From: Teleogryllus oceanicus
Taxonomy: Eukaryota; Arthropoda; Insecta; Orthoptera; Gryllidae
Length of the DNA stretch: 64,000 nucleotides
Direction: 5' to 3'
Assembly: GCA_964035755.1 (NCBI GenBank)
Contig: CAXIVR010000004.1
Span: 1,226,001-1,290,000, forward strand
This document shows positions 44,945 to 56,655 of the stretch, piece after piece. The notes under the pieces were generated by a model that was not told the DNA's origin, did no database searches, and saw only the letters and a list, made by a program, of their open reading frames with translations. The position numbers and the translations under genes are program-made. Within the stretch, counting starts at the first letter, position 1. Each line of letters opens with the position of its first letter.

Positions 44945-45134
44945 ACTCAGTCTACTCGCCGTCGCTGCTGCAATCAAAAAGAGCTCAGTCTAGTCGCCGT
45001 CGCTGCTGCAATCAAAAAGAGCTCAGTCTAGTCGCCGTCGCTGCTGCAATCAAAAAGAGCTCAGTCTAGTCGCCGTCGCTGCTGCAATCATAGAGAGCTC
45101 AGCCTAGTCGCCGTCGCTGCTGCAATCATAGAGA
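44945..45134. repeat. 38-bp tandem repeat, five units
   Basis: Units start at 44945, 44983, 45021, 45059 and 45097. The core is gctcagtctagtcgccgtcg followed by ctgctgcaatcaaaaaga. Units 2 and 3 are identical; units 4 and 5 share atagaga in place of aaaaaga. Confidence 0.95.
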
Positions 45135-45385
45135 GCTCCTCCGAGGCGCGCCGCGATACTTATTGTACTCGCGCCTGGGGAAATTTTTGGAGAGGTGAAT
45201 ATTCTCCTCTTTTCGTGACCTCCCGGAAAAACATTATTCGCTAGTTCGGGCGTTAGAGTTCGAAAAGCTGTCGGTAGATGGCGCGTATACAAGCCATCGC
45301 TCCGCCGCGTACCCTACTCCTCTCTGATTGTGGGCCTCTTTTCGTAGCTGATTATGGGGTTATGGGGTTTTCTAATCCCATGACG

Positions 45386-45390
<5 letters not shown>

Positions 45391-45432
<42 letters not shown>
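45391..45432. repeat. (TA)n microsatellite
   Basis: About 20 TA units ending in acacacac. Confidence 0.95.
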
Positions 45433-45439
<7 letters not shown>

Positions 45440-45440
<1 letters not shown>

Positions 45441-46217
45441 TTTGTGGTGGCTCACAATACAAGGTAAAGGTCCATGATTTTTCAGTAAATAACTTGTCGG
45501 TACGCAGGTGGGACACCTTGCTATTAAAACTTGACAGCTAATCCTGTAAATGAAGTACAGCGTAAATATGGAAATGTTATTGAAATTATGTTCCTTTTCT
45601 AAAGTCGCCAGTTATTGGACGGAATGAACGTCAACGACCACACCACCACTTTCCCATTTCCCTTCCTCCTAACTTCAATCGTGCCCTACAACCAGTTTCA
45701 CCGGGAATCATATCCCTTGCAATGCAAATTCGTGCACCACACATCGGTCACTTTAAAATGCACAAACTATGTATTTCACTACCCAGTTCACTCTTCATAA
45801 TCATGCTCTGCTCACCTTTTACCTGGAACTAATTTTTTCGAGTATCCCTTGTTGATATACATCATTTATGAACATACATTCTCATCACTCGTGTTGCAAC
45901 CATCCGGAGTCCACTATTCACATTATTTACATTATTATTTACGTTCCTCCCACTTACAAAGTGTTTCCATAATATCGATGTGCAAATCAATTCTGGATTG
46001 ATTGATTATTAGTGATTCCTTGCCCCAGAACGTTTAAGGTCAGTTGTCCCGTAAATGTAGGGCATATAGGTAGAATAGGACAAGGAATGGAAGGAAAGGT
46101 CGCGCGCGTTCCGTGGCCCCTTTGTTAGGGTACTGCTCTAGTATTCGCCTGGTATTGATCGGAGAAAGCCCGAAAAACTACCGATCATAGCAGCGGGTCT
46201 CTAAGATTCTCCTCCGG
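45440..46217. other. Unassigned sequence
   Basis: No coding region or repeat recognised before the fold-back structure. Confidence 0.4.
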
Positions 46218-47458
46218 GCAGCGACAGAACTCGACATAACTATCTGGCTAGTGTCGAAAATCCAGTGTGGGGACTCAACCTTGGCTAGGATAGGAGCACT
46301 CTATCATTCTCCTATGAAGGAATCCATCTGCCATTATCTCAACCACTACCAGTACCAAATCGCAATAAAATCTGTCACCTCTGCAACATGGCCGTTGCGG
46401 CTTGTTAGACTCCCCTCCCGCTGTGGGACGGAGGGAGCCGGCGTGCCGGGACGTCCGTCCGGTGCGGCGCGCCGCGGCGCGTCTCGGGGTGTTTGCTCAG
46501 CCCCCTAATTGCGCGGCCGCCCCTAATCGGAGGGAGGCGCGAGCGCCGGGGGGTAATGAAGCCATTATCGGCGATCGGCGGCCGCGCGATCGGCGTCGAT
46601 ATTTACGAGCCGGCGCCCCGCCCACCCGCCGCCCCGGGCGCGCAGGTAGCGGCTGCCCCGAGCCGCAGCACGTGTGCTTGTTCAAACACAGCGCCCACTG
46701 CGCGCCGCTCGCTGCTGCGCTCTTGCACACCCAGGCGATTGCGCGGAACACATTCGGAATGACGTCAAACGGAATTTCAAACTCTGGATATCGATCGTTC
46801 AGACGGTCCGCAGGTCTTAAGTATTGTATGCAATTATTTTAAAGTAAGTAACCATTTTACTTAAGTTAAAGAAAAATAGTTTTTCAAAATCCCCGTCATA
46901 TGGATAACGAATATTGTATTAAGGTTTACTTGTGGTCCAATATTTTCAGCATTTATTAACTGTTAATACATCTACCATAAACATTATTTAAATATTCAAA
47001 ATAGTGGCTTTTTCACTTGCGATTATAATACGACATCCGATTAAATATCTACCGGTCCGGATATTTTTTTACCCTGTACAAGTAGCCCTTATGCAAATAC
47101 AGATTGAGAAAAGTTGATCTCGCGGGAAAAGCTCAGAGCGCTGTCATGCATGGATTCCAGTTCTGTGTTCCAGATTCCAGTTCCGCACCGGACGGACGTC
47201 CCGGCACGCCGGTTCCGTCCGTCCGACAGCGGGAGGGGCGGGGAGCGGCGGGAGGGGACGTCTAACAAGCCGCAACGGTCATGTTGCGGAGGTGACAGAT
47301 TTTATTGCAATTTGGTGCTGGTGTAGTGGTTGAGATAATGGCAGATGGATTCGTTCATAGGAGAATGATAGGGAGCTCCTATCCTAGCCAAGGTTAAGTC
47401 CGCACGCTGGCAGGATTTTCGACACTAGCCAGATAGCTATGTCGTGTTCTGTCGCTGC
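46218..47458. mobile_element. Fold-back structure: about 260-bp inverted arms around a CpG-dense core
   Basis: The left arm (46218 to about 46474) starts gcagcgacagaac. The right arm (about 47183-47458) is its reverse complement, with shared blocks for ccttggctaggatagga, catctgccattatctcaacc, caataaaatctgtcacct, cgttgcggcttgttaga and cgtgccgggacgtccgtccg. A few indels, including a GC-rich 20-30 bp insertion in the right arm, separate them. The middle (about 46475-47180) is half CpG-dense and half AT-rich and encodes nothing recognised. No target duplication is visible at the outer ends. It resembles a fold-back or long-TIR non-autonomous DNA transposon. Confidence 0.75.
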
Positions 47459-47732
47459 AACGTCAGAAGGGTCAGACAAGTCGGCCCACGTTACAGGTGC
47501 ATCCGCAATGCACTAGCTGGAACGGCCACCTGTGAGAACATCAACCTTTTGATTACATTTAACACATTGTTCCTGCTGTAATAGTATGAATGCTAAATGC
47601 AATAGTTCCCTCCATAACTATTACGGAGATAAATAGGTACAGTTCGAATGTGCCTTTATTTGCCATAATCTCAGTCTTTGTGTCTGCCAAAGTGCGTAAA
47701 TTCTGTTGGCTCCGCAACATGACCGTTGCCGT
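47459..47732. other. Unassigned sequence
   Basis: Short spacer with no recognised feature. Confidence 0.4.
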
Positions 47733-48003
47733 TCCTTAAGGCTAAATGTACCGAAAAATACTTATAGGAAAAATCAATAGATCGCAGCACTATCACAGGG
47801 AATTTACTAGACCGAAAACGTCTGAACAAATTGTCCGGTTTTCGATCTGTAAACGGCAGTGGACTCTTTTTTAAAATAGAATTTATGCTACAAAGCCTTT
47901 TTTCAAAAAAGATTTCCAAAATTTAATTAAAAATTTTGTCTCATTGTTCCGGGAAGAAATTAAAAAATGTGGGCTTATAGCGCGATGACTACGTGCTTCC
48001 TGA
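47733..48003 (+). repeat. Dispersed ~270-bp repeat, copy 1
   Basis: Matches the inverted copy at 56385-56655. Shared landmarks in order are ggctaaatgtaccga, gaacaaattgtccg, cgatctgtaaacggcagtgg, aaatagaattta, gggaagaaattaaaaa, gtgggcttatagcg and gtgcttcctga. There is no reading frame and no obvious terminal inverted repeat. A SINE- or MITE-like element is likely; its class is unknown. Confidence 0.8.
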
Positions 48004-50919
48004 ATCCAACGCCGTGTCATTAATGCAAATCGAATTAAGAAGAGCGGCATAAAGTGAAATTTCGGAAAAACACGTCACCCTCCTTCCCGCTCCACGCAGT
48101 TGCGTCACCCGACCCTTGTCGGCGCTCCCTCGACGCGGCCGAACGGCCAAACCCGGCAGAATATCCCAACTTAAAGAATTTTATACAAATCCATTGACAC
48201 GTTTGGCGAAAAAATAGCGCCTTCATTTTTCCTCTTTTTATCAAGAAACAATTATTTTTTTACATATTTTTAAAAAATATGTTGGCTTCCTTACCTTACA
48301 GTTTGAACGATTCATGTTTCGTGATTTTTTTTTTTTTGATTTTGTTCTTTTTTCTTTCTTTTCGTTTTCTCGAACGCTCGGTAATGTCACTAACAGACAC
48401 CTCCACCTCCACGGCTCAGAATTATAGAAGAAAAATGTTTCACATACAGAAAGAACAATTTCATATCTATTTCGTGGTCAGTAGCTAACTGACTGATGCT
48501 CTATATTATGAAGTAAAAATTTCAGGCAATTGAACCGTTACTGCTTTAAATATTGCAAGTGAGGATTAGACAAAATACCTGTAAAAGCTGCTCATTGTTT
48601 CTCTCGAGCGGCCGGAGAAAATCCGCAGGCCCAAGGAACCCCAACCCATCGGGACTCAAACACGAAGTCAGAGCCAATGCTTCCTAAAACCTAAGGTTTG
48701 GAAATGCCTTTCTTTTTACACAACTTTTTTAATAATAGAAAGCAAGTGTTTACCTTGCCCTCTAAATAAACGATAAATGACTCATTTGCTACTAACATGG
48801 TAAATAGCAATAAAATCATAAAGAGAAGGATTGTTGACACGTCACGTGTACTTCATAAACATTTTATAAGTCAAAAGATGATTCTGTAAGACAATTTCAC
48901 TACAGTTACAGAAGGTTCAGGCCAGTAAGCGATTTTAATGACAGGTTGTATGACAAATGAGCATCGCCGAGGACCGCATCGCAATGCGAAAAATATTCTT
49001 CCGCCTGTCAGCTGAGTAGCTTTAACAGCTGGCCCATTTTTTATAATGTAATTTGTAATGTAATTTCAGTGCATGGAGGTTAGAAACAGTTTTCACGAAA
49101 AATTAATTTAATTCCGCTATCAATAATGATGAAAAATTGTTCGAAGTGCTACAAAACATTTCGAAATGCTGTTGAGAACATGTGTGATTGAGTGAATTAA
49201 ACCATCTGACAGGAGTATGATAGGGAATAATGCTGCAAAACTCCCACGTAGGCCTTGTAAAAACTATTGGAATTTTGTTGGTACTTTCGATCTTGCGTGT
49301 TCAGATTATTCAAATTAATTTATGTACTATACAATGTTTTGCATTATGATACCAGATATTTGTAATAGCTATTTCATTCTCACATTGTTCTTATGACATG
49401 ACATGACATGATGTGACATACCTGTGGCAGTTATTGATCATTAACTTATAGATATGGTTAGTTATTTGTTCAGTGATTCTTGACTGGTAAAACAATGCTT
49501 TATTGTCATGTTAGTTATGTATAATTAACATGAAACTACTATTCATTTGCTGATTTCTTTTTACAATACTGGGTTCTCCTGATTATACAACTTTGGAAAA
49601 TATTCACATTACATTCAAAGATTTCTGTAGGAAAAAGGGTACAAGTTAGTAAATATTCTCAGAGTACAATTTGGCAGAATTCTCAGGTTGATCAATAACA
49701 TCAGGTAAATTTCTTAAATGTGGAAACCAATAGTTGGTTCTTAAAATTAAGATTAACAAGTGCTATGAATTATTGAAGTCTTGTCATTTAAAGGATATAT
49801 AGAATGTTAATATAATCAAATTAATGAAAGATAAATTGTTTTTCATTATAACTTAGCAAATTTTAACCTTAGAAAGAAAATTGAAACATTTCATACCTTC
49901 AATAACTTCATTATCTATAAACAAAAGTCATTTAGAAGATGGGTATAATGGTAACATAAAAAAGCAAACATATAAGTGAACAATAATTCCCTTTATTTGT
50001 ATTGTTATTTATTTGAAGGATACAACATTTCCACCAAACCTATTTGAAGTTCAATAAATTTTATCCACTTTGATAATTTAAAGTCAAAATGTACAAAATC
50101 AAAATGAGCTTCCCAAGTCCTTTTATAACATACTAAAAATCCTAACAGTTCATGGCCTACTATTAACTATTTTGAGTGTCAGCCTACATTTGCCTGAGTG
50201 AGGAGTAAACTGTGTCGATTTTGAAAAAAAATTATACATTTGAATTTTAACAAAGTGGATAAAACAATGTTCGTATTGTAACATCTTATACAATAACACT
50301 TTATTTGTTATCAAACTAGACCTAACAGCCTAATTTGATAATTTATAATATTGTATTGCATTAAGATGTCTTACAACACAAGAAACTAAAATACTGCTCA
50401 AAAGATGAAACTTTTCATTAAGTCTGCATTTCTAACTCTTTTTAGAAAGATATATTCTACTACTTGAAGTTAATATTTGATGAGACTGAAAGAATGTTAT
50501 TAGAATATATTTTCAACCCATTCATTCAAAATCAACACTACTTCACATACTCTCATTCACACATCATTTTACATACCTGGTTCATAGACATCAAAAATTA
50601 ACTTCAAATAACTGAAAAATTTCTTCCTTTTAATAAAAAAAATTAGAATTATATAATAATTACTAAAAAGAATTTACACAGGAAGTTAACATGTGCAGAC
50701 ATAATGATGTGACTGGTTGTGTCTTCTGAGAAGTATACCTACAAAACCTACTGATAAGGAGGGCAAAATGCTATATTACTTCTGGGAAGCAAGCAAAGGA
50801 CCATCCGGCATCTACCTTAAGCGACCAAGAAACCCAGATAAAACCTTGTCAGGATGGTGGCTTAAGGCCAAACATAAATATAAATGCAATATATAATATA
50901 AAAAAGACAATTAAACATG
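48004..50919. other. Long AT-rich unassigned stretch
   Basis: No coding region, RNA gene or TE relic was recognised. A short run of atgac units lies at about 49394-49415. Confidence 0.45.
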
Positions 50920-50921
50920 AA

Positions 50922-50978
<57 letters not shown>
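50920..50978. repeat. (AAT)n microsatellite
   Basis: About 19 AAT units. Confidence 0.95.
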
Positions 50979-50979
<1 letters not shown>

Positions 50980-51842
50980 GATAAAGACTACTTATCATGA
51001 ATATATAATATAAAATACTACTACATATTCTATAGAATAAAATTAAATTTGTTACATTGTATACAAGAAATACACAGTTAGGACTTTTAAACTTTTTTCT
51101 CAACCCCCCCACTGCTCTTCACCTTCATAAGACTAACATTTGTTACACTACAACTCCCATCACCAACAAACCATTACAGTCCACATGCTTTCTAACTACT
51201 TCAAGTACACTATATTTATTTTCAGAGAGAATTAAGAGTACATTCAGTTCAACTAATACATATAAACAGCTAGTCACAAGGAAAAGTAAATATAAATAAA
51301 AATATTTCGTAAACATGAAGTGGTACCACAGACCGTCTCCCCCAACAAAAAAAACCCACATTCGCACACACAAACATATGTTTTGAGTTTTAGTAGTTTT
51401 TTCAGTTCTAAATTTACAAAGTATTCGCTATTTGTCATTATTTGACACTATTTCAATAGTCACTATTTGAAATTCATCTGGATGTTGAAAGAGAAGTTGT
51501 GTCCTTGTTGATGTTAAAGATCTGAAGTATAAAAATTTACATACATCTTATTTCATAAACGTTTGTTGAAAATTAAATTCTGATATAAAATTTATTAAAG
51601 TTTTACCAATATTGATGTACATAGAAGACTCTGAGACACCTGTAAAGTACAAATAACAACAAAGTAATAATGGTAAAAATATATTTCATCTTAAATATAA
51701 CCATTTACTTGCCCATGATGGTGTAACACAGATTTGCAGCTTGCAACTCTGCACCTGAGAAGAATAAAAAAATTGTCAAATCTTTTTGCAAATCAATGAA
51801 ATATACTGCATTGAAGATGTAATGATACTGACCATAACTCTC
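50979..51842. other. AT-rich sequence downstream of the spliced transposase gene
   Basis: No protein motif. It could contain the 3' UTR of the gene ending at 51843. No inverted terminal repeat was recognised here. Confidence 0.4.
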
Positions 51843-54197
51843 TTAAGTAGAGACACCAGAGGGCCCGGGAATAGGAACAGCGAGGGGAATATCATCATCA
51901 TCATCATCAGAGTCATCCTGGATATTTACAATGACAGAAATCTCTGAAGCATCGTGCCTAACTTCTACTCTCCAATCTTCTTCTATAATTTTCTCTGTGT
52001 GTGCCACATAATTTTTCCAGCTAAAGCAGAATAAAGGAGTACTTTATATTAACAACTTTCTGCAAAAAGAAAAAAAAATCAAGGCAATATTTTGCTTTTC
52101 ATTTTAAGTCACTTACTTCTCCGCAGAAACCTGGTTTAATGCTTGCTTCCATTTTCTTGTCACTGCTTGGTGGTCAAAAGTGGTGCCACGATGTCTCTGG
52201 TAGTATCTTTTGCATTGGCTCCATACCAACTCAATGGGATTGTAGTGGCAATGGTACGGGGGTAGCCTCAAAACTTGATGACCTGCTTCTTCAATAATTT
52301 CATCCACAACATATCTGCACCCACATACACTGATATGATTTTTCAACTAATGACAACATTGGCAATCACATCATCATGCAAAAAATAAAACTGCCTTATT
52401 GTATGTTTAATTCAACAAAACTTATGCTTATTGCAAGAGTACCTTTTCTGAACACAAACTTCAGAAGCTTTCAAAAGAAGACTCTTAAAAGTATGCTCAG
52501 GCATAAATGGTATATTGTGCTCACGAAGAAACTCCTGCAGTTCACTCTTCCTCCACTTGGATGATGGCCTTTTCACTTTCTAGAAAATTAGAAATGACAA
52601 AAGGATGTTTATTTCAATTTTATTCAAAAATTGCATTTCTTTTTATACTCTCTTTAAATAAATATAAAAGAAAGATAAATAATAGATAAATAAAAGAAAT
52701 GCATCTATTGGCAATCTAGTTCTCTAAGAGACATTATTTTTACTGATTTAACTAAAATCAATGAACACAATTTAATATAATAAATTTTGTATTTCACCTT
52801 TTTTTGTGAAGTAAATAATTGTTGAAATAACCTCTTTTACCACTGACTAGTTGCAAAAACTGTTTCATAATCAGTTATTTTATAAAGGATTAAATATATT
52901 CTTTGAAAGAATAAGTTTTACATTTCTAAAAGAACACTTCTTGAAATGTTACTCACCAGCACAGAATGAACAGGTGCATTGTCCATTACAATAACTGATG
53001 GTTCTGGCAAACGAGGTAGTAATTCCTCTTTCATCCACTTTTGGAACATTTCTGCTGTCATAGTTCCATGGTACTCATCTACTTCTTTTGTCTTCGAGGG
53101 AAACAATAGTTCTGCATCCTGAATGAAACCATTTGCACCTCCTGCATGTAATACTACATACCTTTTACCTTCATCTAAATTTTGCTACAGCAGCTCTTCT
53201 TACTTTTATCTTGCCATGACTGAGAGGCGTAACCTAAAGGATAGATTATTAAAAGCAATTACTAAAAATGATGTAGCAAAATAAAATCATATTAAACCAC
53301 TATGATGGTGCTTCAAACTGGACACAATATTCATGACACTCATAAGTCATTACACTCACTGAAATAACTACAATTTCACAAATCATGCATTTCATTACAT
53401 GCAAATCATGCCTTCTTGATTCACTTATGACTTTCTATACTATACTATAAAGACTTTCATACTTTTCAACGCTACAAAAATTTCTTAGATTTTTTGCTTG
53501 CCTTTTGAATAAAACCATGTTTCATCTAAAAACACAAATTCAGAACCTTGAGCCTTCAGTTTCATATATTCCATCAAAAAATCTGATCTTGCAACAACAA
53601 TATCATTTCTTTCCATTAGTGACCTGCGTTGTCTGTCTTTTCCATTCAAAACCCATGGCACGAAGCAAGTAAGACAAAGTAGTTCTCCCCCAGTAAACCC
53701 TATATCTCTATCATGTTTGACTGCAGTCAAAATTGAGTTCAGAGTAACACTTTCACCTGAGAAAACGTTGTATTTACAAAAAAACATAGGAAGTTGCTTA
53801 CATGCAAATATAAGTAAATTACTTACCATTCTCATACATTGAATAAATAATGCGCCTAATTAAGCCCTGTCCAAAATCATCCACTTCACATGTTTTCTTC
53901 CCTTCTATTCCTGGACGCTTTCTTTTTGGAGTCAGTGCAGTATCAGGGTCTTGTTTCCAAAATCTGTGACAGTAAATTTAACATTATCCAAGACAATTTC
54001 ACCTGATACTTTTATTACAATTTTACTTACTTTTGAACAATGTGAGTTTTCAACTTCAATGCATAGGCAGTCTGGTCAATAACTGAAGAAGTTTCTATAT
54101 TGCCTCGCATCATCAGCTCTTCTACATATCTTGCAATATTAAAGATGTCTTCTTGGCGTTGATGCTGCGTCACTTCTCCCTTCTGCGGTGGACTCAT
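51843..54197 (-). pseudogene. Seven-exon DDE transposase-derived gene with minor lesions
   Basis: Exons (minus strand): 54197-54031, 53963-53827, 53754-53502, 53232-52957, 52579-52443, 52314-52117, 52020-51843. Introns are GT-AG except intron 3, whose donor is AAAAG|GCAAGC (GC-AG). The product of about 449 codons shows QDPDTALTPKRKRPG, GESVTLNSILTAVKHD, EFVFLDETWFYSKG (catalytic Asp), YVVLHAGGANGF, VIVMDNAPVHSVL (second Asp), LRLPPYHCHYNPIELVW (Glu) and an acidic tail DDSDDDDDD. These are DDE motifs of the IS630/Tc1/mariner group, but about 81 residues separate the second Asp from Glu, against 34-41 usually. Lesions: two offsetting frameshifts in exon 3 (about 18 residues misread) and a frameshift with stop near 53190 in exon 4. 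The preserved splice sites suggest a domesticated gene recently lost, an intron-bearing transposon, or sequencing errors in a live gene. Confidence 0.82.
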
Positions 54198-56384
54198 TGC
54201 TAAAGTTACTCAGAAATTATTAATATTTCTAATAAACTACATTAAATATTATTACAAAAATAAATATCTTCTATAATAAATAAAGTAATTATAAATTAAA
54301 TATATTATAAATAGCTATTATTAATGTTATTAAACTGTAAATTTAACTTATTATTAGTTTCTATTAATGTTATATCTAATAATACGGTGAATTAAATATA
54401 ATATAAAAAATATTATAAATATAAAATAAATAATGGAAATATCCGAAATATGTGGAGTGAAATCGTTCACGTCTGCTCTCGGCTGTGTCAACGATCTCAC
54501 AAAGGTTCAGCAGGCGCAGAAGGGACAGGGCCCCCGTGGGGGTAACGCAGGCAAAATTACACAAAAAAGGGTCATAAACAAGCAAGGTCCTTGAAACTCT
54601 GACAAAAGGCCCGCCCTGGACTCGCCAAGAAAAGGAAAGTCCCGTTAGCTGAACCACTGAATTTCTGCAACGAACTCTTCGCATTCGAACTGAACGCAGT
54701 TCACGTAAATTATTAACTTTTAAAAATAGTAATCTTGAACCTAGTTTCAGAGTATTTCAACATCATTTTATTACTATAACACAATATTTTTCATTGAACT
54801 TTCTCCTTTGTCGGATTGACAATACATTAGGTTGTTCCACGGCTCCAAGACACGTTAGCCAACGTTCGCGAAATGAAAGCGAATCATTTCTGCATATTAA
54901 TAGCCGACCACGCCCCCAGACGAGATCCTTGCGGTTTGGCGACAGTGGCTGTCAAAAAAACCGGTCACATGACTGAACGGTCTGTATGGATGGAATGGAG
55001 GGGAGTCAGATTAGAGAGTGCAAATGTTTTGCTGATCTCACACGGAATTTTACATGTACGCGTATATAAAAGAACAGTTTTTTCATACGATTATCGATTC
55101 TTTTCATTCACAAACAACTCATCAAGCTTAATACATCGATAAGAAACGTCAGTTTTCATAAATGTTTCATTTTTTTACGAAATAAGTTTATGCGTCCATA
55201 CAAAATCTATGTTTTGAAAATATCAACATCAATATTGCATCCCTATTTTTGACACCTAGATGAGGATCGCCGATTTAATACTTTTGCATTCTGATTCACA
55301 TTTCCTAATAGGGGATTTATTAATGAGACTGGTAAACCACGTTTTACTAGTAGTATATTAAATCTTATGAATTGAATTGCTACCAGATTAAATGTAACAT
55401 AAAAGCGTGTACGATCGTTAGAAATATAGTATCTCAATGTAGAAATGTAAAAGTTGCCGAATTAATAACTGTATAACAAAACCTAATTTATCCGCCTCAT
55501 AGACGGATATTCCTCTTCTAGTGTGGTGTTCCTGTCTAAGGGTTAAAATTTTATTGCTTTTATGACAATTTAATGCATTAAAAAATACATAATTGTGTCA
55601 CAATACAATGTTTTGCACTACATCCATTTACAGTATAATTTATGTAGTTTGTACCAAAATAAGGCTCCGGGAATTATGTACTTATTCCCGTCTTCAAGTT
55701 CATACAAATATAACAGATTCATTTTATATCAATATAACATACCAAGTAAGCTGGGACATGTCATGATTCTTAATATTAGATTTCAATGTTTGTTACAGTG
55801 TTGGATTCAGGATGCATCTCGCCTGCGCGCTATTTTACCACTTCTTCAAATTTGTCCGAAAGTACGAAAACAGTTTTAAAATTAGCTTCGGCGATTTTAT
55901 TTGGAAAAACAGGTTCATCAGAGGAAATCTATCAAGGAGACAAACGTCGTTTTGAGACCAAAAATCGAGTCGCAGGTTCAATGAGCTCATGCGTAATCTC
56001 GGCTCATTCTTTCTGGTAGTGGAATGATAACGGAAGATTTGGAAGTCAAATGTTTGTAAAATAAGATGTTAGGACATGGTATATTGGTGATATCTACTCA
56101 ATTAGTTCAATTTTCTTTTTGAAATCAGTTTCCAAATTGGAATCAATATTTTGTGTAATGCCTCAAATAATTTTTGATGGTATTCGAAGGAAGACGGAAA
56201 TATGTGAACAAGATATATATTTTTATACGACTATTACAGATGATACGAGACCGTTTAGTTGTGTTACAGCATCACTAGTTTGATAAGTGGAAAAAAATAT
56301 ATTGAAAGGGACGAAAGCATAAACCGACTGCCCGGCTTGCCTGCCTGAGAGCACGGCCTCCTCCCGTACCTCAGGCTGCACGTC
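54198..56384. other. Unassigned sequence upstream of the spliced gene
   Basis: 54200-54460 is extremely AT-rich; 54470-54690 is more GC-rich with no recognised motif. No TATA box could be tied to the gene. Small frames (54794-55142, 55595-56019) have no known motifs. Confidence 0.4.
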
Positions 56385-56655
56385 GTCAGGAAGCACGTCG
56401 TCATCACGCTATAAGCCCACAATTTTTAATTTCTTCCCGGAAAAATGAGAATAAAATTAAAACATTTTTGAAACCTTCTTTAAAAAAGGCTTCGTAGCGT
56501 AAATTCTATTTTAAAAAGGAGTCCACTGCCGTTTACAGATCGAAAATCGGACAATTTGTTCAGGCATAATCGGTCAAGTAAATTTTGCTTATTTTGGTGC
56601 TGCCACGTGGTGGCGACAAATTGTACTAGTGTCGGTACATTTAGCCATAAACCTC
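56385..56655 (-). repeat. Dispersed ~270-bp repeat, copy 2 (inverted)
   Basis: Reverse complement of 47733-48003, diverged by scattered substitutions and small indels. An extra short segment around 56600 (tgccacgtggtggcgaca, itself palindromic) is absent from copy 1. Confidence 0.8.

Larger units (their letters stand above)
44689..45439 (-). mobile_element. Possible LTR with 38-bp tandem repeats (low confidence)
   Basis: On the minus strand it could begin TGTGTG at 45439 and end CACACA at 44689. It contains (TA)n, a TATA-like ACAATAAGTA near 45160, the 38-bp array just downstream, and AATAAA near 44726. This order parallels the confirmed LTR at 4682-5423. No target duplication was found, and simple repeats at the ends make the boundaries unsafe. 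A host promoter is the alternative. Confidence 0.3.

Noticed and set aside
42900..45439. A compact LTR retrotransposon between two LTR-like blocks
   Set aside because: The two blocks do not share sequence, no Gag or Pol motifs lie between them, and no target duplication was found. They are kept only as separate low-confidence candidates.
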